DNA from: Forficula auricularia
Lineage: Eukaryota > Arthropoda > Insecta > Dermaptera > Forficulidae
NCBI GenBank assembly: GCA_024734495.1
Contig: JALMQS010000916.1
Span: 186,001 to 250,000 of the forward strand
Reading direction: 5' to 3'
DNA length: 64,000 nucleotides
Of this stretch, positions 46,536-60,065 are shown piece by piece (position 1 is the stretch's first letter; every line of letters starts with the position of its first letter). A program made the translations under genes and the position numbers. The notes under the pieces are model-generated. The model was not told the origin of the DNA. It ran no database searches and saw only the letters and a program-made list of their open reading frames with translations.

Positions 46536-49395
46536 GTTATTTAGAGTCAAGGAGTATTGTGAAGCCGGGGGTTCCCCCAAGTATATATGTACGCGTATAT
46601 ATAAAATTTATCTTCCAAAGTTATTATCTTATATTAATATATCCGTTTCCTTTTTAGGGTAGATGGCCCACTCTCTTACATTCTATAATTTCTTATTATC
46701 TAAATAATCATCCCCCCGCCCGCCCGCTCGCCACATAGTCATGGTCTAAGACATTGCCGCTTTGATGAATTTCCTTCCTCTTTCTTACTGATGACAAAAA
46801 AGAAAATAAGAAAAAACACGACGTAAGAAAAGAAACCACCGAGTTGCGTGTCCTTAGGTCAAGGTTCGTTGCTGGCACATCCTTCCTCTTTTCAATAATC
46901 CGATGGGGGTAGTGGTTCGTGGTTGTGGCCGAAGATCAATTTCAGGGAGGGAGCCCCCATTCAGAAAATCTAATCAAATATTTATCTATTGTTTTTTTTT
47001 AATTTTAGTTTTGGATAGCAAGTTGTATAAATATCTTTTAAAGACGATTTTAGTTGAACGTTTCATATCAGTGATATATTTTTAAAAGAAACAAAAAATA
47101 AATTCAAAAGCCAAATTGGAGAAAAACTTTTTTAAGAATTCGCAAATTTTAGTCATTTAGTAAATTTTTTGTCAGCAAACAGTTAGAGCTAGAGAGCAGA
47201 AATTGTTATAGCTATAAGCAACCATTCTAAAGGTCCTCATATAATTATTTTTTTGATTTATTACATTTTTTAACCGTAAGTTCTGAAGGTGGAAAGCACA
47301 AAATCTAATCAATAGTTATAAATTTTAGTTTTTCGATCTTGGTAGAATTACCATCTTTTATTTGATATTGTGCGTATCGGATGCATGAAAATGATTTTCC
47401 TCCTCAATTTTAAACAGGGAAAAGAATCGTTTTTTTAGTGAATGCCGAGGGGTGAACTCGCGACCTAAAATCGTGTACATCTACTTCCATTTCCACTTTC
47501 ATTTCCAAGTAGAAGACAATAGATGACAATAGATTATCTAATGAATTCCAAAGTAATTCCAAAGACGGCGTACACCTAGTTACAATCGCGGTTCACCCCG
47601 GTGAATGCATTAGTTATCATTCCTATCATATTTAATATTTATTTTCTTCATTTGGATACGCTATGAATTGGCAATTGTATTTTCAAGAGGGTGTTATTTT
47701 ATGATTCATTTAATTTTAATTCGTTTCGGTCTTCACCTTGCGTTGTTTCGGATGAATAAAAAAAAACTACAAAAGGAGAAGTCTCGAGACGAGAAAGAAT
47801 GTCTTCTGTCTGTCGTCCATCGACCGGCCGACCCTATGGCCTGTAAATGATCAATTATAACAGGGAGGAAATGGCGTCATTTTAATTAAGAATTTTCACT
47901 TGGAAATGATAAATTTAGGGGACTATATATCTATATTTGTTGTTTCCGGAATGTTTACTTAAGAAATTTATTTAACGACAGTTTAATGGCTATAAATTTG
48001 TATTCTATATGGTATAAAATACTTTCATTAAATATTTTTAGATGCCTGATACCTAAATATAAACTTCAAATTTCTTTTGGGTTAGACCACCCCCAATATA
48101 TGTTGTTTTGAGCTTCATTTTTCTATTGAGTGAAATCAATTATTAAGCAACTTCAAAAAAATTAAGTTCTGTGTTTAACCCTCATGTATATGTATAGTAT
48201 ACCTATAGTTTGTGATTTACTCGAATTCCAGTGAGCCGATTCCGATGAATCTATCACCTACTTGTGATCACCATAGCCCAAGGAAGGTTTAAGTGTATAA
48301 TATAATACATTACATTATTCATACTATCACTTTCAGAAGCTGTGAAATTAAGATAAATTAATTTCAAATCAATAAAATTTTCATAGGGAATTAGCTTTAA
48401 TAAAATTTTAACTAATTATTTGATCTCCCCATGAATTGTTTATAGTGATGAGCAGAATTAGTCTTGGTCTTGCAGTCTTGGTCTTGGTCTTGCTTTGGTC
48501 ATCACTAATATTAATACTCAAAATCAAAATAATAATAATATTTTTCTTAAAAGTGATCAGGACTTTCTAAACACTCTATAGAAGACTTTACAAACACACC
48601 CTCTGCCTATATTAATTAGTGATGAGCTTGGTCTTGCTTTGATCATCACTAATTGTTTATCTTCAAATTCTTTCATTTCATGAACCTGTCCACCAAAGAC
48701 GCTCTAAGAATTTAAATTTAAATATTCTTCCAAATTTGTTTAGCACACACTCATTAAGTAATTATAAAAATTTTATCCAACATGAATGTAGATCTTTTAA
48801 TTTAGTGTCAAATCCTTATTGATCAAATTTTAATAATATATGTGAATGACATATGAAATGTTTAATATTATGTCGTCTACCAGAGAAAAAAAGCTCTAAT
48901 CTTTCACTCTATACTCACATGATCTCTGTATGCTAGGTTTATATTATTTAGTTATATTTTTTATGTACATTAAAAAAAGTTTTAATCTTTATATAAATTG
49001 ATACATATATTCATCTCAGTTAATAAGTCAAAGGTTTCTGCAAACATCCGAACTCGTTAAATCTTAGAAGTGGAGAAATCTATACCACAAATTTTAAGGA
49101 GGTTCGGGACAGCTATCTATCTGGTTGATCTACGAAAAAATCTTTTGTATTTCTGCAGAGTGACAACTTCTGCCTACTAAATTTTTTAATAATAAAAAAT
49201 TGTTAATAATTAGGTTAATTTCGAATACAAATCTTTGTTTTGATAATATTAATAAAAAGAATATTGAGATAATTTTTTCTCATTATAAAAACATTTATTT
49301 AACACAAAAACGATTTCAAAAAATAGAGTTGAAATTCTACACTAGTGCTTTTGTTTTATTCTGTTGGCTCCAAATAACTTTTTATTTTTACATTT
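46536..49395. other. Cyclin D intron 2, no feature resolved
   Basis: No exon or clear element was identified. There are short TCTTGGTCTTG repeats near 48463-48500 and 48625-48650. Composition is otherwise ordinary for the window. Confidence 0.45.
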
Positions 49396-49411
49396 ATGAA
49401 TAACTAATTAA

Positions 49412-49747
49412 AAAAAAAAAATAAAAACTAAAATAACTAAATAAAATGGCTAATTCATACAGAATAACTCTTTGGAATGCTAATGGCTTAATTCAACGCC
49501 GACAACAGAACCATGTCCTGGACACAGAAGACCGCTACACGACAAACAACTGGGAAAACAAATTTCACTAGAAGAGTCATTTCTGGATGATTTCTCCTAT
49601 TTCATGTATCGTGTGTATGAGTGAGTGGACGAGACATGAACGTGTATTGAATGCGTGAGAGAATGAATGTATCTTTTATCAAATTTACTTATAGTTCAAA
49701 TTGTATCGAACTGATTGTAAAATGACATAATATTGAATTAAAAAAAA
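49412..49747 (+). mobile_element. Internally deleted Jockey-like LINE copy with 16-bp target duplication
   Basis: ATGAATAACTAATTAA flanks it exactly (49396-49411 and 49748-49763). Near the 5' end ATG at 49447 begins MANSYRITLWNANGL, the usual start of the apurinic-type endonuclease in ORF2 of Jockey-like LINEs. Soon after, the sequence changes to unrelated 3' material and ends in an A run. So a 336-bp copy keeps the 5' end and the tail and has lost nearly all of ORF2. Confidence 0.7.
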
Positions 49748-49912
49748 ATGAATAACTAATTAACTAGAGTGTCAAATCTATTGAAAAATGTATCATTCGA
49801 TTTATAAAAGTTGAATTATTAATCTGTAGAAATTTGTTAAAAATGGTATAATTTGTATAGAAGTTATAGACCTTTTAAAAGTTCGATCCTATTCCATGTT
49901 AAAAGGACAATT

Positions 49913-50353
49913 TTCAATAATTTATTTCTCGGTAATGGGACAGACGATCAACTTCAAATTTCGGGAGTAAATATTTAATACATCTGATTCGATGGTAAAA
50001 ATTTAAGAATTTTCTTATAAAAATGATAAACAGTCCTGAATCCCCTTAAATGGGCGACCACCCCCTGGCATATTTTCAGTTTTATTAAAAAAGTCGTTGA
50101 GACCATCTGAGTCGAATTGATAGGAGACAAGTCTTTCAATAATTTATTTCTCGGTAATGGGACAGACGATCAACTTCAAATTTCGGGAGTAAATATTTAA
50201 TACATCTGATTCGATGGTAAAAATTTAAGAATTTTCTTATAAAAATGATAAACAGTCCTGAATCCCCTTAAATGGGCGACCACCCCCTGGCATATTTTCA
50301 GTTTTATTAAAAAAGTCGTGTTGAGACCATCTGAGTCGAATTGATAGGAGAGA
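49913..50353 (+). repeat. Recent tandem duplication, period 222 bp
   Basis: The segment starting TTCAATAATTTATTTCTCGG at 49913 is repeated at 50135. The copies are almost identical over about 215 bases; the second has two extra bases near 50320 (GTCGTGTTGAG against GTCGTTGAG). It contains no gene. It may be a real duplication or an assembly effect. Confidence 0.9.
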
Positions 50354-52429
50354 TCTAGAGAGTAATATACCTACAAGACCTGGCCAATATAGTTATTCAT
50401 TAACAAACTGCTGTGCACATCACACGACTTAAACTTAACCTTTCTAGTAACAAATCAATATTAAAAGTAAAAATTAAAAAAAAAAAATACAAATATAATT
50501 TTTCTAAAATTAATTTAAAAATAATTTTATTTTTTTTAAATCTTTTGGAAACCAATATTTGTAACTCTTAACGCCCTCAATGATTTTATTTTTATTGTAA
50601 TTATTTCAGACGTTTTCTAGATATTTTAAAAAACTAAACAAAAACAAACAAATGATTATTTATTGTATGATTACAATACTTCCCTCCATTCTGCCTTTGG
50701 TAAAATAAAAATTGATTTACTCAAGTTTTGGCATGTGAATGTTAATGGTTTTAGATTTCTCTAAAGAATTAAAATAAAAATCTTTAAATAACTCTTCTCA
50801 CATAGGTTGTGATAATTAATCATTATCTTACAGAGTCAGCTTAGCTCAAGTTTCAAATTTCACTTCTATAGAATTTATTGTCTTTAGAGATATCAGATAT
50901 AGACAATCAGACATTTTTGTATATTATAATGATGAATTAATTATATTAATGTCAAAATGTTTTGGATCTATAATCATAATGAGCATAAACTCAAATTAAC
51001 ATAACACTATTTCTACCGAAAATTCTTAAACCAGCTGGTTGAATACAAATTCATTTATATACATAGCAATTGGCTTTAGAAAATGGTATGATTAAAAAAA
51101 TATTAGAAATATATTTTTTATGATTATAAAATATTCATGTTCCATATTAATTATATACTTTTAATGGCCATTCTAAAAGGAGACCGCCAAATGTTTTTTT
51201 TACCTCTGCTGAAATCCACCGGGGCACGTGGTTGTGGACACCTTTTATTTTAGTGTAAAGATTAGATAGATAGCCAGTCGAATAAGAAATGTTTGGTGGT
51301 AGCAGATAGCATTAGTTAGATAGCTAGGTTACTGTGCTAACTAATTACGAACGGACGCTTGCCATCTGTTGGCCAGACGAGTCGCTCACTCCGAAAATCC
51401 CGTTGCACTCGCGAGGGAATCTCTTGCTTTTACTCCTAAACTTGTCTATTTATTAAGAACCAAGGGATTTAAATGCCATTTCTCGGTTTTAATCAATTTA
51501 TTGGGGGGGGGGATTTGAATATTCCAATGTCCGATACGGTTAACTTATTATGAGCGTTCGTGTATGCTTAGTTGACTAACTTCAAGGGGCGAAGCTGATG
51601 GAATGCGAAACTTTTGTTAAAATAAAAATAAATAATTACTATTTCTATATTTTATTTTATATAAAACACAAAGGCATCACAAATTATTTTTTCCTATTTT
51701 AGTAATAATTGTTAAATTCAAAATCATTATCACTGTTCTTCATGAGTTTAGAAACATCATTTATAATACGAATTATTTATTTTTATCATATGCAAATTAA
51801 AATTTATATAAATAAGGAAAAATAGCATGAAAAATGAAAAAAAAGAGTGAATTTTAAGCTCGTACATTACATTTTTATTAAACTTTCTAAAAACCATCAA
51901 AAATTCAGAATATAGTCTTGCATTTTTTTACATGATTGTAGAAATGCTAATCCATAAAGAGACTTTAAGATTATTATATATAAGTATAAAAAAGTGAAAT
52001 ACATATTTAATCATAATTAAAAAGTCCAGGAAATAAACTAGCAAGTTTTTATAGCAATTCACTTTAGAATGAATATCTCCAATATTTTTATTTTCAACTT
52101 ATTGAGACTGTGAAGAGAATTTGTGTCAAATTATCTCTCAAAATATAATATATCGTCGTCTTAGAGTGTAAACCTGCTCACTACAAGGATATTTTACAGA
52201 GCAGACATAAAACTTCACAAATTAATATTGTTGTTTAGGAAAGAAAACATTTTTCACATTTTTTTCTACAACTTACGATCGTAATTTTAAGTAGCAGTTT
52301 TACTTAGACGATGGCGCATCTCTTTTTCTTTCGAAAGGTATTAATAGATATGTAATATGAGATAAAATGGATTTAGCAGGTTTACACTCTAACATAAGGT
52401 GACGATATGTAATATAACAGTTTTTAAGG

Positions 52430-52600
52430 AATTTAGTGTTGGTACTTGGTGAAACATTTTTTAAAATTATTGGATAAAAAATACTTGGTAGGTTTCACAT
52501 TAAGATATAAAATATAAATTCATTTTATTTTTTATATCTTAATGTGAAACGTACCAAGTATTTTTAATCCAATAATTATAACATAGATGTTCCATTAAAA
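52430..52600. mobile_element. Foldback remnant with GTGAAAC ends
   Basis: GGTGAAACATTTTTTAAAATT and ATACTTGGTAGGTTTCAC are followed by an inverted copy (AATGTGAAACGTACCAAGT), with a centre near 52520. The outer block AGTGTTGGTACTTGG recurs inverted at 30370-30405. The spacing of GTGAAACAT and GGTAGGTTTCAC is as at 9773-9838, so it may be a Penelope-like terminal repeat without a ribozyme-like core. Confidence 0.5.
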
Positions 52601-52811
52601 TATAGAAAAAATAATGTTTTTGAAAATACTATAAAAATGTGTCTCTCAATTGTTTTGCCCATATAATTTTTTCGAAAAATCCTTTTTCATTGCCTTTATG
52701 ACCAACTTCATAGCTTACTAACAAAATTATCATTAGTGCACACTAATTAAGGGAGAATGGTGTTTTTCAAAAATTTTCTTTACTTTAGTGCACACTTAAA
52801 TTAAAACAACA

Positions 52812-53313
52812 TCTAACTATATAAATAAAAATGTACTGTTACGGTTAAGTGATACGTTGAAGGATCTTCGAAAGATCTTCACCGATTTCTTTGAAATTTT
52901 CACGCAACATTCCATTCAAATACACGAGTGTTTTTATATATAGTGTTTTTATAGATATCACACCTGTGGCATGTAAAAAAAAGTATTTTTCGAGGAAACA
53001 ACGCCAGCGCCTCTCTGGGGGTAAAAGTAAACAAACAAGATGGCCGATAATAGCTTTTTGGAAATCTTTCATCTGTCAATATTATTTTTGGTTAAGGAAA
53101 CTATTTTGACAAGTAATATATAATTCATTTACTATTTTAATAACTATTCTTTAATTATTTGCATTTTCAATTTTTTTCAAAATTATTATTATTTTTTAAA
53201 TATATTTAAAAAATCGGGTCAGCTATATATCTATATAAATTTTAACCATAAAACGAGATGCTCACCACCAGGGGCTAGGTGTTGCCGGGCCGGAAGACCC
53301 GGGCGTCAGCTAG
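52812..53313 (+). mobile_element. Non-autonomous Helitron candidate
   Basis: It begins TCTAACTATATAAATAAAAA after an A and ends in CTAG before a T. A GC-rich hairpin (CCGGG, loop, CCCGG, 53285-53303) stands seven bases before the end. A TC start, hairpin, CTRR end and A/T target are the Helitron rules. No Rep/helicase is encoded. Confidence 0.6.
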
Positions 53314-54184
53314 TTTATAATATATTTATATATAGCTGCCTGCTCATTAGAATTTAAAATTTTATACTTTTCTGTTTATATTTTTTTCAAATGAATTTTT
53401 TTATAATTTAAATTAGAGAAAGTTTGAAGGCAGAAGAAGAAAATAGGAAAATAAAAAATGAAAGAGAATGGTTTTGTCAAATGAGATAATTTCTATGCGC
53501 CATCTTCAAGCGTGATTAACTTGCTTGTATTGTTTTTTTAGTTTGTTTTATATTGTTCTTTGACCCTATTCTTTTATATATAGACACTCGCTCATTTATC
53601 ACTTGACATTATCGTTGCGGCGCCCGGCAATTCTCTGTTGAAAATTCCATTGTTGATAATCGTAGAGTATATATTTTTTATAAGAGGAAACATTGGAAAT
53701 ACACATTTTAACTATCTTGAAAGATTGTATTATTCGTAAGATTTTGAGTAAATATATGAAAAATAAATAATAAACGATAATTTGTATGAAAAAGAGAAAA
53801 CTTTTACAGAGTCGGTTTAGGCTAGAAATCTGGAACTTGCCATATATACAGGTTATAAAAAATAATCTTTTGTGCCGAATTTTGCCGCATTAGCTACAGC
53901 AATTTATGACGATTCGATTTTTTCATCCAGAAGCTGTTAAAGTGGAAAATTCAAATAATCATTTCTTCGTTTTTGAAATACAGAAAATAAAGAATTTGTA
54001 AAAGATTATATATCTAATGGACCAAAAGTTAGCATTAATAAGTTGAGCCATTGTGCCAAATTTCAGCTTTCTAATTTGAAGTACATTCGAAAAATTGCCG
54101 AATAAATAATATTTGAAGTCTTGAAAAAGTATTCAGTTCTTCTATATTTTTACTTTATTTTTTTCAATATCTAAGTTTATTTTT

Positions 54185-54400
54185 GAGGTCGGGTTGGTCG
54201 AGCATGTAGCGTGCGTGCTTCATCATCGCGATAACGATGATAATAAAGCTGGAGGCCCCAGTTCAAGCTCCACTCACAGCAACAATTTGACTGGCTATAA
54301 TTCGGCTCTTCATTTGAATTTGAATATAGATTCTACATCAAATGAATATACTCATCTTCTAGTCAGATATACATAATATATTTATTATAAATAAAAAATA
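54185..54400 (+). repeat. tRNA-derived SINE, most complete 5' end
   Basis: GTTGGTCGAGCATGTAGCG is A-box-like, and about 60 bases on CCCAGTTCAAGCTCC is B-box-like. ATTCGGCTCTTCATTTG matches the body of the other copies loosely. It is followed by an AT-rich end. The reading frame across it has no family support. Confidence 0.55.
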
Positions 54401-55375
54401 TTCAAGTTTATATCATTTCTTGTCGTAATTACGTATTATTCCATTTAAATACCTAACTATTAAATTTAACTATTCCACTACTTTACTTAAATAACAATAT
54501 TTTCATAATTTACTTATTGGTGCTTGGTTTGAATGTATCTCAACTATCAATATATACTAGAGTTGGTCCAAAAATATGAGAATACTTAAAATATACATTA
54601 TTTATTCATATTGAACAGAAATCGATTTCGCCATAATTAACTTCACCATCTATTCATTTCAAATATAATTTCTTAACTATAAATATATCATTTTTTCAGT
54701 GTAGTCTTTAATTTTTAATTGATATAAAATACAAATGAATATTATTATATTATATTATTATTAATTAAAATTCTTCCGCTTTTTTCACATAATTAGAGCC
54801 GATAAAAAATTGATTTTATTTTTCTTTTTCCTCTCTTATATTTATTTATACCTATGCATATATACCTATAGATAATCTATGGTAGTTTGTTGTAGGGAAA
54901 TGGGAAAGTTTTCTGATCCCACCATCGGGTATAGTATATATATGTATGCATATGAAGATAGAAGAATTGAAAACGGAAATGGTGGCCTCCTCCCCCTTCA
55001 CCCTTCCTCTTGCACACCCCCAACCTCTTTTGGACAAAGTCAACCCTAGCCTTGACTCTCTCCGTCTCAAGGCGCAATGGCCTGGGCTCTTAACATATGC
55101 ATATTTATTACCCTTTAGCTAGGACATCAACAACTTGAATATCCATGTCAACAAAAAGGATTATTAAAAAAAAACTTTTTGTTTCCCATCTAAGATCATT
55201 AAACCGGAAAAACTGGCTGATTTCCTTTCTTATTTTTTTTATTTATTAAATTAAAAAATTGTTCAATTATCTGGATAATATATAAATAAATAATAAATAA
55301 AATGAGAAGTAAATGCTGAGTTTTAAAAACTAATTGAAAAGTAATTTCGATTAATTAGATAGGGAATATTTAGAC

Positions 55376-55998
55376 TCAGAAAGAGAAATCAATGAGCTTG
55401 TCCTCTTCTTGATGCAAATAAACATATACATGTATACGAGGGGTGATCCGAGATTGGAAGTAGTGTACACCCCTTTGGAAGTATTTTGGAAGTACTTGGG
55501 AATATTTGGAAGCACTTGGAAATACATATTTTGAAGTGCTTGGAAATATTTGGAAGTACAAGTGTAAGTAGGTGTACAGCATATTAGGTCGCTGTTCGCC
55601 CCTTCGCATATATATATATATATATATATAACAAGTGTAAATATGTATATACAAAATATATATATATTTGTTTGAGAATATATAATAATTTCAAAAGTTT
55701 AATCTTAATCATCAGTCTTTTTAATTAGAAATAGTTTATCTCTTAGTTCCCTTGGGTTCAAGTACCCGATTGGATATAATTAAATTCTTTTTGTTGTTCC
55801 AATCCAATCGATAATTGACTCCATGAGAAATAACAGATAAAATATTTATAACATTTTTAGCTGACTGATGATGAAGGTTAAATCTTCGAAACTATAATAT
55901 CTAACAAATAAATTATATATATTTATATTTGGTATATATATGTATATGTTTATTTGCATCAAGCCGAGGACAACCTCATTGATTTCTCATTATGGTTA
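55376..55998. mobile_element. Decayed foldback element with two hammerhead-like relics
   Basis: The outer blocks AGAGAAATCAATGAGCTTG...GATGCAAATAAACATATAC (left) and its complement at 55940-55998 (right) are inverted. Inside, CTGATGA occurs on the minus strand at 55709-55715 and on the plus strand at 55863-55869, followed respectively by GAAATTATT and GAAACTATAATATC. The cleavage-site GTC has been lost in both. A tandem of TTGGAAGTA-type repeats fills 55455-55560. Confidence 0.5.
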
Positions 55999-57744
55999 TT
56001 AATTGACTTACGTTTTCGTACTTAGTGATGAGATAAATAATTAGTATTTATTAAATCATATATAATTTGCGATGAAACTACAAAATTTGAACATAATCGG
56101 TCGATTTTTATACCAGGAAACATATTGCTATTGTTTTAACAACTAGATTTATTTAAAAAATGATTTTGATAAATACTTTGAAAACCCAAATGAAACGTAT
56201 CGTTAACTTATGACATGGATACACCAGAATTTTAAAAATGTGTGAAGTGAATGAATGTTTTAAAAAATTTTATTACTATGCCTTCATAGCTCCAATAATA
56301 ACAAAACTTACAATAGTGAACACATAAGTTTGCACACCTAGTTGACCTACACACATACATATACAAAAGAAGAAATGACGCAACTTCTTTATTCTATTTT
56401 AGGGGGTGCTGAACTATTTACATTAAAAAAGTGTTGGCTCTGTGTTTATGTGTAACTCAAGTCTCTGAAACGATAAACTTTATTTGATAAATTGAATATT
56501 TGTCTTGGTGGGGGTGATAACAAAATAAAAAAATGTTGGATTCGGTCGACTGGCGCCAACTTCCTGAAGAACTCACCTAGCAGTTCCTTATATGATATTC
56601 CGGAATAGGAATATTCTTCCCAGGGCAAGAACGCATTTGACCATAACCACGAACAGCAAGTGTCCTTAGGGAAAAGTCATTTGGGACAAAGGTTTCGGTT
56701 TCATGGCTGAGAAATAATAAAAAGAAACCCCGAGATGGGAGAGTAGCTAATAATCATCAAGGGGATTTTCAATCAACAAACATATAACATTTATTTAATA
56801 TATTTGACTTTTGTGGCTTACAACTTGTCCGTCACTGTCAATTCATTTGATTTTAAACAGGAAACAGTTTTTAGAATACATTCGTAAGAACTAATCTTAC
56901 CCCAATTTTATAGTCTTAATAAATTCACTATCGTTTATGAATAGAAATAATTTTAAATTAAAAAAAAATTATTAAATTTTAATTTAGTAACAATTCTCAA
57001 AATTGGTCAAAGAAGATCAATAAAGTCAATTCTATTTATCATTATGTTCACTATTATGGAATTTATTTAAAATATTGTTTAATTTTTCCCTATAAATTTA
57101 TTTGTTTATGAAATATATTACCTTTTTGGGTTCCGTCAAAAGTAAAACCCGCTATTAGTGTTTTTGAAAGTAGCAAGAGCAATTAATTCCAAGAGAAGAT
57201 TATATACACTTATTTGACGAGTCTCTAAATAAAGCTGGAAACATCAGGTATTTGAAAATGTGAATTTTAGTTATTTGACCCAAAACATTCTTCTTTTAAA
57301 CAATACAACCCCCTGAGATGTAACTCAAGAATATATCCCGCTAAATATTTTAGATATTAGGACATCACATCCTTTTTAGATAAGAAATTTGTCTAGTTAG
57401 GGAGAAATAGATACGATATCATTTTCAAAGAAAGAGCAAAAGATAGAAAAATTAGGCCAAGCAAACAAATGATGTCATGTGGGATCTAGTTTTCAGGTTA
57501 TATCACCCTTGGTTAAATAAGAATAAAATAATTAATCAATACCCTTGGAGAGGAAATTTTCCATTTTCTATGGTTATTCGTGTTTAGAAATGTCTAAATC
57601 GTGGAGAAATAATTTTCGCACATAATTTTTTCTCTCTAGATTCTAATATTCACAGAAAATATTAGGAACTACGTATATAATTAACTATCTTTAGATTAAA
57701 ATCACATCTTTGAAAGTAATTAATAGCATATTGGTCTAAAATTT

Positions 57745-58845
57745 CTCATCTTAAAATATAATTAACATGGAAATAAACATTTATGGTTTGATGCAACAAT
57801 CCGTCTCCACTCGACTCTGTCCTCCGCCAGCTGTTTAACCTCTCTAAATGTCTGGCATCCCATATCCCCAATTATTTGGTTGAAATATTCTAATCTGGGT
57901 CTTCCCTTCCCTTTTCTTTCCCACCTCCCCTCCAAGATATCCCTAAGCAGTCCCCCATGTCTCAGTGTGTGCCCCATCATCTGACCTCTTCTTCTTCAGA
58001 CTCTTCCACAAGGTTCTTCTTTCTCCGATTTTTTCCAAGAACTTCTTCATTTGTGATTTTATCCATCCATTTGATATTCATCATTCTTCTGTAGCACCAC
58101 ATTTCGAAAGCCTCCAATCTCTTTCTCTCCGCTTTTCCAATTGTCCAGGTTTCACACCCGTACATGGCTATGCTCCATACATATGTCTTCAATAGCAACT
58201 TCCTGTTTGCTAAGCTGATTGAGGAGGAGCATAGTAGTTTTTGTTTTGAATTAAACCCCATTTTTGCTTGGGCAATTCTTGATTTAATTTCGTTTTTGCT
58301 CCTCCCATCCCATGTTATTTTACTTCCTAGGTAGCGGAATTCCTTAACTCCTTCTAGGTTTTCTTGGTTAATTTTGATGCATTCCTGTCTCGTTTGTTCT
58401 TTTTTTGTACATACTAGGACCTTGGTTTTATTCTTGTTTATTTTCATTTTGATTTCTTCTATTAGGATTTGGCTAATTCCATTCAAGGCGTCCTCTAATT
58501 CTTTTTTATTGCTTCCTAGAAGGGCAATGTCATCGGCAAATCTTAACATAGCGATCTTTTGACCTTGGATTTCTATACCTGTATCAATTTTGTCTTTGAA
58601 TTCTTTAATCGCTTCTTCTATGTATAAGTTGAAAATCATGGGTGACAGCACACATCCTTGTCTTACACCTTTTTTTATTTTGGCTTCTCTTTGTTCATCA
58701 CCAATATTTATAATTGCCGTCTGGTTTTGATATAGATTGTAGATTAGTCTTCTCTCTGAATTTTATTCCCGCCTGTTTTAATATTTTAAACATAATTTCC
58801 CAATTGACGTTATCGAATGCCTTCATATAATTTAAAAAAAAACAA
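57745..58845 (-). pseudogene. RTE-like LINE reverse transcriptase fragment, broken
   Basis: On the minus strand: YMKAFDNVNWEIMF, then a one-base frame break near 58755, GVRQGCVLSPMIFNLYIEEA, LRFADDIALLGSNKKELEDA (the FADD catalytic box), FRYLGSKITWDG, then GCETWTIGKAERKRLEAFE. A second break near 57995 precedes MMGHTLRHGGLLRDILEG. The order is that of the RT and C-terminal region of RTE-type LINEs. The clade assignment is from memory of the family and is moderate. It is 5'-truncated and dead, and lies in Cyclin D intron 2. Confidence 0.8.
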
Positions 58846-58929
58846 TCATAGTTCTTTTAATAGTAATAATTCTGTTTTAAAATAATTGTTTTTTCTATAT
58901 GGTAATAAAAATAATTTTTAAGAAAAAAA

Positions 58930-59570
58930 TAAAACCGACTTCAAAAAATTAAATGCAACAAATAAAATACACTAAAAGATATAAAATAATTATTAACTTA
59001 TTTAGTTACAACTAAACTACGAAATATTAACATGAAATTACTTTTTGTACTCGGTGCCAATGCGATTCATAAAAGGTATATGTTTGTTGGCACCGACTTA
59101 AAAAAGTAATTTCATGTTAATATTTCATAGTTTAGTTGTAACTAAATAAGTTAATAATTATTTTATACCTTTTAGTGTATTTTATTTGTTGCATTTATTT
59201 TTTGAAGTCGGTTTTATTTTTTCTTAAAAATTATTTTTATTTTTCTCTTTTTAGTGATGTTATTAATAGTGATCATATCATCAGAACTTGACCAAATTAA
59301 TATGGCACCATCCCTAAGATACCCCCTTTCCAATAAAAAAAGAATCATCGAAATCAGTTCATAAACAAAGAAGTTAGGCATGAGCAAACCTAACAAAAAA
59401 GGTCTAATACCTATGAAAAAAAATGGGACCAATCGGAAGGTAGACTTAACCCAATGCAATTTTTTTTTCAAAATCGGTTCACAATTGGCGGAGATATGAG
59501 GTAACATAGGCACAAAAAAAAAATCAGTCGAATAGAGAACCTCCTTCTTTTTTGAAGTGGGTTAAAAAGT
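58930..59570. repeat. ACCGACTTCAAAA repeat with an internal palindrome, copy 2
   Basis: It starts ACCGACTTCAAAAAATTAA, folds back at about 59065, reaches GAAGTCGGTTTTATTTTTTC near 59200, and continues to GAAGTGGGTTAAAA. It is close in sequence and order to 21464-22160. Copies therefore stand beside LINE fragments at both places. Confidence 0.65.
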
Positions 59571-59599
59571 AACAATAACAATTTTTTATAAAATACTAG

Positions 59600-60065
59600 T
59601 CATGAAATGGACGTCCCTTTCATAACCATATTTTGGTTTGAGAATTATTAAACTATTGAGCGGCATATCTTTTTTGAATTTTGTCTTTACTTAATTTTGC
59701 GAGATTTTGTTTTTGTTTTTGAATGAATTTATGTGAACATCACCACCAGCACCGTAAACATTGTACATTGTACCTATTTATGTATGTTTCTCTTTTATCT
59801 TTTTCTTTTCTTTCATTGTTGTTTTCTGTATGATTTTCATGTGATTGTTCTTTTATTGTTAATTATATTTATTGTTCGTGTATAGATTATTGTATTTTTT
59901 TTGCATTGTTTATATATAATTTTGATGCTTTATTTTGTAATTCTTTGTAAAATTTTTTTTATTTTTCTTGATGTAACACTCATTAAGTATACACATGTTT
60001 GACAGTTTTCAATTTTTTTGTAATTGGACTACTAGTCCGTAAAATTATCTAAATAAATAAATAAA
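59600..60065 (+). repeat. Possible LINE 3' tail
   Basis: A T-rich stretch without coding potential ends in GACTACTAGTCCGTAAAATT and a TAAATAAATAAA tail, as many LINE 3' ends do. No protein part is attached, so the class is uncertain. Confidence 0.35.

Noticed and set aside
52845..53109. Opposed small open frames
   Set aside because: They lie inside the Helitron-like element and have no recognisable domain.
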